Assembly (NCBI RefSeq): GCF_049634645.1
Contig: NC_134715.1
Span: 69,632,001-69,696,000 of the forward strand
Origin: Pelodiscus sinensis
Lineage: Eukaryota > Chordata > Testudines > Trionychidae
Length of the DNA: 64,000 bases
Reading direction: 5' to 3'
Shown: piece after piece, positions 34,961 through 46,840 of the stretch
Layout of the letters: each line of letters starts with the position of its first letter
How positions within the stretch are numbered: position 1 is the first letter of the stretch
Position numbers and translations under genes: made by a program
Notes under the pieces: model-generated
Database searches by the model: none
What the model was told of the DNA's origin: nothing
What the model saw: the letters and a program-made list of their open reading frames with translations, nothing else

Positions 34961-36009
34961 CAAATAGCTTGTCCTGTTGATGGTTGGAGTTTTTTGGAGG
35001 AAGGGGACTAATGAGGGAATGGCTATATTGCATTGAGATTTCTGCTAGTGAAGAAAGAATAGTCTTCACCACATTGTCACTCTATGCTCAGCCTCATTGC
35101 GCTACGCACAGGGCAGTGTTGGATTGGATCCAGAGCCTAATATGTACATATGTATAAAAAAAAGTGTAATGAACAATGATAGAGTTTTTATCTTGAGTTA
35201 TATCTGTAATAAACAAGGAACTAATGACTCAACAAAGGTGGATTTTGTTTGCTCATTTTGGTAAAGAGCACCCTAGAGGGCAAATTAGATGGTGTTGCAA
35301 TTATGCAGATTAGATTAATTTAAATTATTGTTGTTGTTTGTCACATTTATATGGTTTTAAAAACACTGAGCATTATAAATAAACTGTTACAATAGTTAGA
35401 TCTAATCTTTAGCAAAACACAAAAGGCTAAACCTTTAAGGACCAAGCACAAATGAATTATGGAGAGCCAATTTTGGAACAGAGTTTGGAGTAAACACAGT
35501 ACTATTGTGGAGATAGGCAACAAAGAAGAAATCTGTTTACCACTGATAAATATAATGCAGGAATTCAACTCATTTATTTAAGACTTATCAACTCATATAA
35601 CTATAACCACACTGCATTTTAATATAATGCAATTCTGTCTTTACAATTGCTTTTTTATTTCATGAAGAGTAGAAATGCTGTGTATTTTTTCTCTTTGCTC
35701 TGAAGAGGATGTTATATCCTTGCTAAACATAAATTGTTCTTTAATGGTTATAGTGGATTTAGTTATTTTTTAAGAGCACAAGAAATGATCTAAACCTATT
35801 AGCTATCCAGTAATAATGCAATGTGCTTTTTGCAACTGCTATTTAAACACTTGTCCTTAATTCTAGAGATACAGGTTGCTCATGTATGCTTGCTAGTTTT
35901 GCTGATATATTCCCACTTTCTGAAATAGACATAGAAAAAGTATGGTTCTGACCTAATTTAAGAATGACTTCCCAAGCCAACAGCCATTCCTTCACCCATG
36001 ATTTTATTG
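34961..36009. other. Unmarked AT-rich DNA
   Basis: No gene or repeat family recognised. Confidence 0.4.
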
Positions 36010-36900
36010 TAAATGTTGCAATTAGTCACCATCTTCTTTATAATAGCCCATGGCAGTCATCATGTATGTTATCCTGTCTCCTATCATCTTCCTTCTCAAG
36101 GCTAAACATTCCCAGTTTAAATAAAAAACTTTTCCTCATAGCTCAGGTTTTATAAGCCTTTTATCATTTTTGTAACATTTTAGAACTCTGTAGTTTGTCT
36201 ACAACATTCCTAAAGTGTTTTGCCTAGAACTGGACACACTGTTCCAACAGAATACAGCATGAGTACAGAAGTTATAATTATCTCCTATATCTTACACTTG
36301 GATGTTTATAAACCCCAGAATATGAACCTTTTTTGCAACTACATCACAGTGATGACTCATCTATTTATGATCCATTATAATCCAACAAAGCTTTTTAGCC
36401 TATTATTCTTCATTTTTTAGCTGTGCATTTGATTTGTTCCTTCCTTCTGGTCTTTATTGAATTTCATTTCTTGAGTTCAGACCAATTCAGCAATTTGTCA
36501 AGGTTATTCTGACTTCTAATCCTGTCCCCCATATGCTTGTGACCTTCACCCAAATAACTGTCATCTGTAAATTGTATAAGTATATACCCACTTACATTAT
36601 CCAAAACATTATTGGAAATATTGACTACTACTGGCTCCAGACTGACCTTTATGGTACACCACTAGGTAATGCCCAGTTGACAGTGAACCATTAATGCTCT
36701 TTGAGAACAATCTTTCAGCAGTTTTGCACCCACCTTATAGTAATTTAATCTAGACCACATTTCCCTAGTTTATGAGAATGCAGAATCAAAAGACTTATTA
36801 AAAATTGAGATATAGCAAGTTTACTCCTTCCCCCACCCATCACACGACTAACCCATGTCACAGAAGGAAACGTTCTTTGGCATGATTTGTTTTTGATAAA
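36010..36900 (-). mobile_element. Old CR1/L3-like LINE, antisense
   Basis: The reverse complement carries worn counterparts of the C-terminal ORF2 and thumb regions. 'AAGGCTAAACATTCCCAG' (36,096) and 'GCCTAGAACTGGACACACTG' (36,222) are recognisable, followed upstream by the reverse transcriptase. It is the most diverged long CR1-group copy in the window. Confidence 0.65.
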
Positions 36901-37056
36901 TCCTATGATCATATAACAGAATTATAGAACATCTGGAAGATTATATTATTTGTATGTGCAATTATCTCATGAAATGATCCATAGTGTGAGGTAAAGTAAA
37001 AGAAAGTGCTGTTCCTTTTGAGAAGTGTGGGGAGGAAGGCAGGACCTGGACATCAG

Positions 37057-37491
37057 GGGTACATCTAAACTACATGGCTCAGCCAACGGAGCCATGTAGA
37101 TTAGTTTACTCGACAAAGGGAAATGAAGTGGCGATTTAAATAATCGCTGCTTCGTTTAAATCAAAATGGCCGCTGCGCTGTGCCAATCAGCTATTTGTCA
37201 GCACAGTGCAGCAGTGTAGATGGGGATCTGCCTACCCCAGAACCCTTCATCAGCAGATCCTGTATGCCTTATTTCATGAGGCATAAAGGATCTGCTGACG
37301 AAGGATTCTGGGGTCGGCAGATACCCGTCTAGATTGCCACGCTGTGCCGACAAACAGCTGATCGGCGCAGCATGGTGGCCATTTTGATTTAAATGAAGTG
37401 GCTATTATTTAAATGGCTGCTTCATTTCCCTTTGTCATCCTGCCTCATCTACATGGCTCTGTCGACGGAGCCATGTAGTCTAGACACACCC
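37057..37491. mobile_element. Full palindromic MITE (GGCGATTTAAAT family)
   Basis: Exact CAG flanks (37054-37056 and 37492-37494) give a 3-bp target duplication. The element begins GGGTACATCTAAACTACATGG and ends with the inverted CCATGTAGTCTAGACACACCC. Two ~215-bp arms fold on a centre near 37,275. Each arm starts with its own small hairpin (CATGGCTC...GAGCCATG) and contains the GATTTAAATAATCGC hairpin seen at 10272-10578. No coding capacity. Confidence 0.88.
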
Positions 37492-37494
37492 CAG

Positions 37495-37786
37495 GGGTGA
37501 GACTGGTATGGCTTATCAATTTGTGAGGGGGTATTATGTGCTGATGATATGGAGCAGTAGGAACATCCATGTTTTTAAATTTGTCACACTAAGCCATAGA
37601 ACTTGCTTGTAATTTCTAGTGGCAAGCTGCTTTCTGGACAATTCTTAGTGAAGAAAATTATGTCCTCTGATAGTGCTAATACAATCACCTCCAGAAGCAT
37701 GCCATATTGTAGCTTACATTGTGGATTGTGGAATTACAAATTGTCCTGATGGTACCATAGTTTTACTTGTATACACGTCATTTATC
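37495..37786. other. Unmarked DNA
   Basis: No gene or repeat family recognised. Confidence 0.4.
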
Positions 37787-37794
37787 TCCTGAAG

Positions 37795-38335
37795 CAGTGG
37801 TCCCCACACTTTTGAGGGTTATATACCTTTACTACCTTCCTAGCCAAGGCCAGGAGCGGAGCTGTAGCCAGGGAGGGCACATGGACAAAGGTAAGGTAGC
37901 CAAGACTGGGGTCGTGGCTAGGGTGTCTCTGGGGCCAGGAGCACGGCCAGCGCTGGGAATGGAGCTGCAATCAGGAGACAAAGGATGGGGGAGGGAGTGG
38001 ATCTGCAGCTAGATCACAGTGGAGGCCACCATCTGGAGCTATGGCAAGGGGCAGCTCCATTCCCAGCCCTACACCCAGACTTGATCTGGGTTGAGAATGG
38101 AGCTGGAGCCAGAAGTTGAAGTTGAGGGTGGAAAGGGGCTGGAAGTGGAATCATGCCACGTTAGGGGTTGGGGCTAGACATGGGGTCAGGGACTGAGGCT
38201 GGGGCTGGAAATGTGGTCTCGACTGGGCGGGGATGGGTAGCACTGCCTCTCTGCCCCCTCTAGGGGCTGGCCCAGGCCTGCCATTACCTCCCCCACAAAC
38301 GTACCACCATGTGCGCTGCTGTTTGAGTACCTCTG
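37795..38335. mobile_element. Probable hAT-type element with G-rich core
   Basis: The left end is CAGTGGTCCCCACACTTT and the right end reverse complemented is CAGAGGTACTCAAACAGC, a partly matching inverted repeat. The flanks TCCTGAAG and TTCTAAAC agree at five of eight positions, so the duplication is weak. The core is GC-rich and non-coding. Confidence 0.55.
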
Positions 38336-38539
38336 TTCTAAACCAGAGGCAAATATTCACTGAAGTTCATCTGTGGCAAACAACTGTTAGCACACTTGCT
38401 ATTTTTATTTGGGAAATGGTTTTTGTGCTCAGCATTTGCCTTAACCCTAGAGAAGCAGACTACTGCACAAAACAAATTCATTGGCAAAATATGTGACTGA
38501 AAGCATCCCAGTACTCACACCCTACATACTGTTGTAATA

Positions 38540-39620
38540 ATCTTTGTACAAAACACACCTTGTGAAGCATAATTTGAAAACTAATAACGTGTGTGGTGAA
38601 ATGTTTGTAGCAATATTATATGTAAAATTATGAAGTCCTCCTGCATGGTGATATCAAATGTTCAAAGCCATCCAGCCCTGACTAAACAAAAGTTGTTAAA
38701 CAGGCCCATCCTGAACAAATAATGTGTTTACCTCAGTTTACATATAAGTTGTAAATCCCAACTTCATGACAGCAAGGTGGGTCAGGGGGAAATGGCAGGA
38801 GATGAGGCACATCTGCATTTCAGCATACCAGGTGAGGAGATTGACAATGGAACCTCCAACACCTCCTGACTCCATGCTGCCTTTTTTACTGTTTAAATTA
38901 ATTTTGTTTTGAGAGTTACTCTTATAAAGAATCCACTTCCAAAGGGTGTCTGGGCTATAAAAATGAAGGGCAAAACACCCCAAATAATCTCTTCAACCTA
39001 AGAAGAAATAGGAACTGGCCTTTTGACTTTGTATGAAGAACCTGTCTGAGAAATTGGTGAACCATGTTGTTGGGAACATGTAGGAAGGATTTTACTTTGA
39101 ACCAAATCTATCTTGTTGAATTGTAATTATTAGATCGCATTTTATCTTGTTCTCTTGTAGCCTTTTCTGACTTTAATAGCTTATACTTAAATTCCGATCT
39201 TATTTGTTAAAACATATATTTTGTTTTAATTTAATCCAAACTGGTCCAGTGCCAAGTTAAACTGAACTGCTTGGTAATTCCAGTTAAAGTATTAAACTAA
39301 TGAATACAAACTGGCCTTTAATACCCAAACTGTACAGGAGAGGTTTGGTCAGTGCAGAACACAGCTTTGAGGAAATTCAAGACTAGGGGCATGCTGGGGT
39401 CACTCTGCAAGTGATAACTAAGGCAGATGGAAGTGACTGTAGTGTTGCTGACATGCTGCTGGGGTCCCAGCAATTGGACCAGAGCTGCTCAGGGTGCAGC
39501 TTTTTAAGAGCAACCCAGGCTGGGAGCTCCAAAAGCAAAGTTTTGCAAGGCACCCACAATTGTGGGACAGGCAGTGACACAGTCCCGGAAAGGTCTTGAT
39601 TGCACCTTCAGAATATGATG
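38540..39620 (+). repeat. Candidate solo LTR or unclassified turtle repeat
   Basis: The order of a TATAA-like box (38956), 'CTTTTCTGACTTTAATAGCTT' (about 39,162-39,182), an A/T-rich tract and 'GGGGTCACTCTGCAAGTGATAACTAAGGC' resembles a long terminal repeat-like sequence that I recall as abundant in turtle and crocodilian DNA. I could not define TG...CA ends or a target duplication, so class and limits are provisional. Confidence 0.4.
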
Positions 39621-40887
39621 GAATATTGAGTAAGAGCTGTCACATGAAAATGAAATCGTTTCATTTGAGTGTAGAGCTAAGATCACCATATGGCATGATG
39701 ATTGCAAAAAATTATAACTCTGATGTGTAATGAAGCAAATAAAAAGCAGTATATGCTAGTAAACAAACTTGAACATAATTTTCACCATAGGAATCCTCAT
39801 GAGTAGTACAGATGGTCTTATAAAAAGAGAAACCAAATAAAACTATCAGTGGATAAAAGCTAAGCAGAAGAAACATTTAGATTAATCAAATGTATGACTT
39901 CTAATCAACTGTATTTCTATGTGTACACTTATTTCAATGCTTTTAGTAGACTCTCTACTTTCTTTTGCCACATTTCATCTTAATATTTATTTTAAACGAT
40001 TCTTTCTGATATCTGAACCATAATTTGTCTTCTTCTGTACTCAAGTTTTTTGTTATAATGCTAATACATTATTTTCATTTTTTACCTTTCTGTTCTTTCA
40101 ATTCCTAATGCGTTTCATCAGTTCAAATAGCAGGGATGAAGAATCATTTCCATAATCTGGTTTATCAGTGAATTAAAGAAAAATCAGATGGTGATTGTCA
40201 TCCAATTTCTAATCAAAAAGAGTATATATCTCTCACAGTTCTCAGGTCACTGACAAGCAGCTACTGATGCCTAGCCATTACTAAATCTGCAGAATGCCAC
40301 AACTCCAATAAACAGGAGTCTCCTCAATACTAAATTAAGTCAAATAGTCTGAATGTGAAGGATTGGGCTTTTCTAGCTACACACTCTCTTTCAGTATAGA
40401 GTCCCCATTTCACTACCCCTGAGACTGATGGACAGAACATTTAATTGTTAACATATGGGTTTTGCCAGACATATTCTGTCCAGCAAATGTCTGTTGTCTG
40501 CTTGTAGCCATGGGGAACAGATTAATGAACTTTCTGAAGGCAGTTTCTTTTGGGACCTCTAGAGTTGCTCTTTCCTAGAGCTGCACAGCTGCACACCAAC
40601 TGTCTGGACATTTCTGCTTGTAAACACTTATTCCTCCCCTTTCCTCCCCCCTCCCGGCCCCTGCCCCGACATGATTGACCAAACTGGAGGGGTGGACGCA
40701 GCCTTGCCCAGAACTGCTTTTTAACCCTTTTGTTGCTCGTGCAGGGTATTTACACCCAGTCACAACATCACAAAACCAATAAGAACAATTTGCATTCTGA
40801 CAATGGTCATCTGAGACCAAGCTTTGAATGGGCATAGAGATGGAGTCACTTTTCAGGTAGGGGCCCAAGTAGAGACAGGTGTATCCT
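39621..40887. other. Unmarked AT-rich DNA
   Basis: No gene or repeat family recognised. Confidence 0.4.
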
Positions 40888-41285
40888 GAAGGTAAATGCC
40901 TTGCTGAAAAAATGGTGTCACCAGGAGGGCTTTGGCTTCCTTGACTATGGGATGTTTTTCCAAGAAGAAGGACTGCTAAGCAGGGATGGGGTTCAACATT
41001 CAAGGAAAGGGAAGAGAATATTTGGGTGCAGACTGGCTAACCTGGTGAGGAGAGCTTTAAACCTAGGTTCAACGGGGGTAGGTGACCAAAGCTCACAGGT
41101 AAGTGAAAAACATGAGACCTGCAAGATGGGTCAGAAATGGGGAGCATGGACTATAATAGCAGAGATAAAGGAGGGACAAGGCACAACTGGGGGCAAGATC
41201 AAATCAATATCTTAGAAGCCTATATACAAATGCAAGGAGTATGGGAAATAAGCAGAAAGATATGAGGAAATTTACAGATGTGTTG
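40888..41285 (+). pseudogene. CR1 fragment: end of ORF1 and start of ORF2
   Basis: One open frame (about 40,888-41,215) reads the C-terminal part of the CR1 ORF1 SGNH/esterase-like domain. 'WCHQEGFGFLDYGMFF' and 'GLLSRDGVQHSRKGKR' correspond to 'WCYKEGFGMYG' and 'SRDGVHLSREGN' in the copy at 54.4-55.3 kb. The conserved D-x-x-H has become D-G-V-Q, so the catalytic histidine is displaced. A frame change then gives 'SLYTNARSMGNKQK', the start of the ORF2 endonuclease. Truncated on both sides, so inactive. Confidence 0.8.
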
Positions 41286-41732
41286 GCCATTTTGTAACTG
41301 TTCTATGAAGATATAAGACATTAGTGCACAAGGCTGGTAATCTGTACACTTTGGGGGCCACTTATATAAAGCCATATACCATATTAGAAAAAATATTTTC
41401 CTTTAGTAGACAACCGCATTGAAAATAATGTTAACACTTTGTGTCATGCATCTTATGAGAAGAGGGCAGTGCCATATATTCTTTCCCCACTCCAATTTTT
41501 TTTTCATAGCTCCAGCAGTACAAAATTCTAGCATGGGTCTTCAGTCAACAAAATAATTTTGAACCATCTTTGGATCTCTAGGAATCATATTAGCTTACAC
41601 TGCAACATTTCATAGATATGGCTGACAGGAAAATAAGCTTTAATGCTTTGTTAAAGATATTTGTGGGTTTATTTGATAGTGATAAATAAACATGTTTCCA
41701 ATAGATGATCTTCAGCTAGTATAAATCAGTAT
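41286..41732. other. Unmarked DNA
   Basis: No gene or repeat family recognised. Confidence 0.4.
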
Positions 41733-42116
41733 GACTGTGTCTACATTGGCATCCCTGTCTGGAAAAGGGATGCTAATGAGACACTTCGGAATTGCAAATC
41801 CACGGGGGATTTAAATATCCCCCGCGGCATTTGCATTTACATGGCTGCCGCTTTTTTCCGGCTCGGGGTTTTTGCCGGAGAAAAGCGCCAGTGTCGGAAG
41901 TAAGGAAATAAGGGATCTCCCGGAAAAGGGCTTATTTTCTGGAAAATCGTGTCTACACTGGCGCTTTTCTCCGGCAAAAACCCCGAGCCGGAAAAAAGCG
42001 GCAGCCATGAAAATGCAAATGCCGCGGGGGATATTTAAATCCCCTGCGGATTTGCAATTCCGAAGTGTCTCATTAGCATCCCTTTTCCGGAAAGGGATGC
42101 CAATGTAAACACAGCC
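41733..42116. mobile_element. Palindromic GTCTACA-type MITE
   Basis: Arms of about 180 bp fold around 41,925. The left starts GACTGTGTCTACATTGGCAT, and the right ends ATGCCAATGTAAACACAGCC. Each arm has CCGGAAAAGGGATG-like, GGGATTTAAATATCCCC-like and 'CCGGCTCGGGGTTTTTGCCGG' segments. A GTGTCTACACTGGCGC copy near the centre repeats the terminal motif. The flanks TAT and ACC do not match, so the target duplication has been lost or the boundary is off by a few bases. Confidence 0.82.
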
Positions 42117-42693
42117 ACCAGGTACACTGACTTTAAAGCATTTGTCAAATGAGGTTCTGGCCCATTACAGACAATTCTACTGTGTAATTTTGCATAAGTA
42201 TACATTGTGCAAGTAGGGGGCAACATATTACAGTTTTGTTTTTTAAGAACAACCCTACTGTCAATTACAATTTAGGAATGACTTCTTAATGACCTGATTC
42301 AAATCCCACTGGAGCCAATGACAAGATTTCTCTTTACTTCAGAGGCAGTTTGATTGCTTCCTAATTCCTATTGAAGAAATAATGCCGTTATGAAAAGGAC
42401 ATCATTAAACTGAAATGTAGAAATTTGACTCATTTTTTAAAATGATTCAAATAGTTTCAAGTATTTCTTCTGCTCCTGATTTCCTTTTCCATTTTTGTTA
42501 CACTTAAAATATTATTTTCTACTATTTTTCTCTTTGATGTGCTACTTTGAAAGAGCCATACAAAATGGGGAAATTGATTGTTCATGCAAAGCCTTGTCAA
42601 ATACAAAAAGAAAATAAACTTTATTTATAATACAATTATTTTTTTTCTCTCTAGTTCCCTAGGTGATATACTTAACAATGGCAAGTATTAAAT
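42117..42693. other. Unmarked DNA
   Basis: No gene or repeat family recognised. Confidence 0.4.
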
Positions 42694-42701
42694 GTTTAGA
42701 C

Positions 42702-42923
42702 CGGGGTGGGCAATAATTTTTTACCTGGAACCACTTCAGACATTTTTGAAGTAGCCCTGGGCCACCCCAGAAGGCGGAAAGGGTAGGGCCAAGATATTTC
42801 TGTGTTTTCCTATCCACAGACCCTGATTGGGCTTGGATTGGGGGAGAGCACAAAGTCTTTGTCCCTACCAGGGGCAACTCACCTGGCAGGCCAAATCCAA
42901 CCCACAGAGGCCCTTTTGCCCTG
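42702..42923. mobile_element. hAT-type non-autonomous transposon
   Basis: GTTTAGAC (42694-42701) and GTTTAGAT (42924-42931) form an 8-bp duplication with one difference. The left end CGGGGTGGGCAATAATTT resembles the hAT end at 4246. The right end is shortened (TTTTGCCCTG). 'GGCCAAATCCAACCCACAG' near the right end matches the subterminal GGCCTGTGGGTTG theme of the 4246 copy in inverse sense. Confidence 0.75.
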
Positions 42924-42931
42924 GTTTAGAT

Positions 42932-44704
42932 GAAAGTGTACTCAGCAAATTGATGGTGTCCTATCAAGTTTTCACAGTGGACTGACCAAAGACAAAGTCT
43001 TTTTTGTGATTTATCATTTTTATCCTTGCTGCCTAGAAATTTCCCATACAGCATTACAGAAACAATTTAATATACACCATATGTGCTGTGAACTTTTCAA
43101 ACTATCATTACTGGGATTATTTTGAATCCATTAGGACTGTTAATGTTAGGATTTTCTTCCTGTCAGTTTGGTTTTAGTATTGTTAAATCTGGAGAGACAT
43201 GTATTAGACAAGAAATAAGTTAAGAAATAGATTTTTGCAAATATCGTTATATTCATGACCTGACATATAAAGTCCCAAATAGTATAAGCATTACTTTTTT
43301 TGTAATTTTAAAGGATGAATATCAGCTATTTTATCTACCAAATATCCATAAGGGACATTAATATGAATAAGAATTACAATTAGATGCCAATTTTTCCAGT
43401 GGATTAATGTAAAAGGCATAGGTAAGTGAGAACTAAAAATCTAGAAAACTGAACTTTACAAATAGAAATGAAACTATGCGAATTTAGGCCCTGATCCAAC
43501 TCCCATTGATATAATTCCAAAAACTTCTAACTGATTTCACTGTAAGTCTGATCATGTCTTAGGTTGTTCTTGGAAGATGCTGTATTGACAAACTTAGAAT
43601 CAGGAGTCCTCTGGTGAGCAACGATACAAGTATTCATTGTGCCTAACTACTGTACATTGCTATATGACATGAACAGATACTCCATGGGGATATAAAAAAT
43701 GCAGATCCTTACATTTTAAATTCTCGTCAGCATCCATTCAGCTAGTTAGCTATTACTGACTGTCAGGTCCCTGTCAAGTAGTGGAACAGTATTTCTTATC
43801 TTTAACTGAGAGAAAGCACCTCTTCTTGGACTTTTGATTTAGCCACTTGGAGCAGAGGAGGCCTTCTCAAAACTTGATTATTTAATAGACCTAGAGTTCA
43901 TCTCCCTTTCATTTGCCAAATTGTTACTGTAGAGAGGCAGAAATGAGCATTTGATGTAAATGAATTTGACACCACTTATGTAGCATGTCTTTGTGCACAT
44001 TTCTCTTCAGCTCTTATCAAATCTAACCAACAGAGAATTATGCAACCTTTTTGAGTACAGTGCCTCTGACTTAATATACAAATTTCATTGATTATTTTGT
44101 ACTGGCAGCAAAATGTAAATTAAATTAGAATTCATGCATTGTGACACTTTTTAAACATTAACATGATTTAGAATTTTCCACATTCTAAACTAGTTAGGAG
44201 CACACTGTCCAGTACAAGAAAAAGTGTGAGTAGAATTATCTTCACAAATCAAACATAACCTTGGACTATTATCATTGTTTTCCACATTTCCTAGTCCATT
44301 TTCAGTGTCCTAAATAATCAGTTTATATTTAAGAAGTTTTACAATCATTAAAACCTATTGCATGCTTATCTTATTCTCTTCTTTTTCAAATATACGTATT
44401 TTACATATTCTGTACATGGGATTGTTCTCTTTCTTAAATGTATTTTGAAGACCATCTAAATTTGGTATATGTTCACCTTAACCAAAATTATGTGGTATTA
44501 GCCTCATATGCCAATTACAGATTGTATCTCCAAAAACCGGTACTCTCTGGTCCATCAATGTAACCAGATGCTCCCTTTCTTCTCCCCACATTGGAGTTTG
44601 GCTGGCTGGATACAAATTCTTGTTTCTTTCCCCTTTTCTTGTATTTCTAGCTCTCCCGGCTAGAGCTTGGTTAGTTTCCATTAAGCAAATGCGGTTTAGC
44701 AAAT
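42932..44704. other. Unmarked AT-rich DNA
   Basis: No gene or repeat family recognised. Confidence 0.4.
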
Positions 44705-45261
44705 GTGGCTTAAGTAGTTTCCTGTTATGTCAAAATGTTCCAGACACTTGCATAGAAGCTGCATTGCTTAAACAGAATTAATTATACCCACCCTTATGAA
44801 TATGTATGTAATTAATGAAATAAGTGAGAAAGTGTGAATGAGAAACACACACTCATAAGGCAGTCCCACATTTGTAACCTTTTAAGGCAAGAAAGGACCC
44901 TGCAAAGTGCATAAATTAAGATTACAAGCGACCAGATGGAAGTCTCTCTCTCTCAGACAAGATGTAACAGCATGCAAAGCCTGGGGACAGCCTGGAAGAA
45001 GTAGAGCCTTCCTGAAGAGCTGAAGGGACCTCTGGGGACCCTTGTCACCTTCATGGCCGGCCTCCGGGGTGTTGTTGCCTGGCCAGTGTTCCTGCCACCT
45101 GCTAGATCAAAAGTAAACTATGCTGTGTTTGCAGCCTGCCTCTAACTGACCTGCATAAATGCAGTGTGTGTGAGTACAGTCTTCCCATTAAGAATCTGTA
45201 CTAATAAATAAAGCTCGATTGTGCTCAAGTTCACCCTTTGTCCAAGTTTATTCCTTGGCTC
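44705..45261 (+). repeat. Candidate solo LTR of an endogenous retroelement
   Basis: The 3' half looks like an LTR R-U5 region: TACTAATAAATAAAGCTCG (polyadenylation signal near 45,205), then a T/G-rich stretch and 'TTTATTCCTTGGCTCCTGG'. The 5' limit and target duplication are not established. The right side abuts a truncated Tigger-like element, which may mark a rearrangement. No gag, pol or env reading is present. Confidence 0.3.
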
Positions 45262-45870
45262 CTGGATCAGAGAGCCTGGGAGCCTGAGGGCAGGAGAGCC
45301 AGCTCCCTGGGGCATCAGTGCAAGCCCTCCAGCAGCCCTCAGCAGCACAGAGCTGGGACAGAGTCCCCTGGCAACACAGATCAGTATTAGGTGGGAGCCC
45401 TGGAGCACTGTTGCACCTCCGAGGAGCTCAAGGCTGATGTCAGAGCCCCTCATCGGCATGGGACCAGAGTCCTCCAGCAGCTTCTTGGAGAGCAGGGCTG
45501 GAACCCCGCAATAGATCCCTGAGCATGGGGCCATACCACCGCGGCAGCCCCCAGGAGCGTGAGACTAGAGTCGAGCCCTGTAGCAGCCCCAGGGTCAGAT
45601 CTCAGGAACAGCCCATTGGAGCACAGAGCTGGGGCTGGAGCCCCACAGCTGCCCCCCACCGATGTGGGACTAGGGGAGAAAGGGGCTGGAGAACTGCACA
45701 GGAGTCAGAGCCTTTGCTGTCCAGGGAGCCAGCAGCCCACCAGGCGGCGAGTCAGGGTACCTGCTAGAGCACCTTGAGAGCAGGTGGCAGGAGACCTCCC
45801 AGATCTGGCATATTCTGTTGGCTGGGACCAGTCAGGTTCTGATGGTACTGAATCAAGGAGGTCCAACCTG
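45262..45870 (-). mobile_element. Tigger-like element, left end missing, GC-rich core
   Basis: The right terminus is intact: CAGGTTGGACCTCCTTGATT on the minus strand, bordered by TA (45871-45872). The subterminal AACCTGACTGGTCCCAGC matches the copies at 18312 and 52443. On the left, similarity starts at 'CAGAGAGCCTGGG', about 80 bp inside the normal end, so that end is truncated. Open frames in the core are low-complexity. Confidence 0.65.
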
Positions 45871-45872
45871 TA

Positions 45873-46205
45873 TTTTAATGTTAAAAGATAAAAATGAATG
45901 TATAATACCGTTCAGTCTAGGTTTTTATTCTTAATGTAAGATTTTGCTCTGTAATGCTAGTAAGTTCATAATATAGAAAATATAGTCACTTAACATCTAA
46001 ACTTCAATTAATTGGTACTGTGAGATTATATTATTACATTAAAGAAGAAAGGATACAATATTGTGGGAGGGACTTCTGAATAAAAAAAAGTCTGTGTTTT
46101 TTTTCTTAGAACCTAGACAGACAAAAGAAGACACAGGTTTGACTGAGATAAATTGATTTCATAAATCTTTGCGTTTCTTCTCTCAGCAGATAAACAATTA
46201 GTTTA
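45873..46205. other. Unmarked DNA
   Basis: No gene or repeat family recognised. Confidence 0.4.
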
Positions 46206-46208
46206 TAA

Positions 46209-46508
46209 GGGCATGTCTACAGTAAGGAGAAGATCGACACTCTGGAGGCCGATCTTCTAGCATTTCATTTAGCGGGTCTAATGTAGAACCATAAATCAAA
46301 TGGAGAGGGCAGCCCCTGCCAGCATCCAGTACTCCTGATGCTGAGAGAAGTAAGGGAAGATGATGGGAGCATGTGCTGCCATTGGCCTCCTGCTGTGTGG
46401 ACAGCTTGGTTTAAGGTAAGTCAACTCCAACTACACATTTTGCATAGCAGGAGTTGCATATCTTAAATCAACATGTCTGCAGTCTGCCTGGTCTAGTGCA
46501 GACCAGGC
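46209..46508. mobile_element. GTCTACA-type MITE, further family
   Basis: It begins GGGCATGTCTACAGTAAGG and ends CTAGTGCAGACCAGGC. TAA lies on the left and TTA on the right, so the 3-bp duplication is not exact. The interior has GATCGACACT...AGATCGGC-type inverted motifs and AAGTCAACTCC / GGAGTTG. It differs from the other MITE interiors here. Confidence 0.6.
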
Positions 46509-46840
46509 TTACCTAATTATTATTGGGTGTAATACAGTTGGGGGCAATATAGGATTAATAATGCTGTTGATGTTTATATTCCACAAATGTGATTTCAGAT
46601 CTCCTGACAGCACTTTAAATCTAGATTCCATCAGAAGTATAAAATAATCAATATCTTTATAATGTCTTGTTCTTTACTCACAAATTAATGCAAAAATGTA
46701 TTCCCCTCAGATCTGTGAATATGTAAAAGCTAAAAATGAATGTGCATATGTAAATATATTACTCCTGTTAACTATAATGGGATTGATATAGATGCACTGA
46801 CTTGAATATACAGTACCAGAAGATTTCTTACTAGGTGCTC
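46509..46840. other. Unmarked DNA
   Basis: No gene or repeat family recognised. Confidence 0.4.

Noticed and set aside
45142..45777. Open frames of 70-130 codons
   Set aside because: Interior of the truncated Tigger-like element; no transposase or DDE motif.
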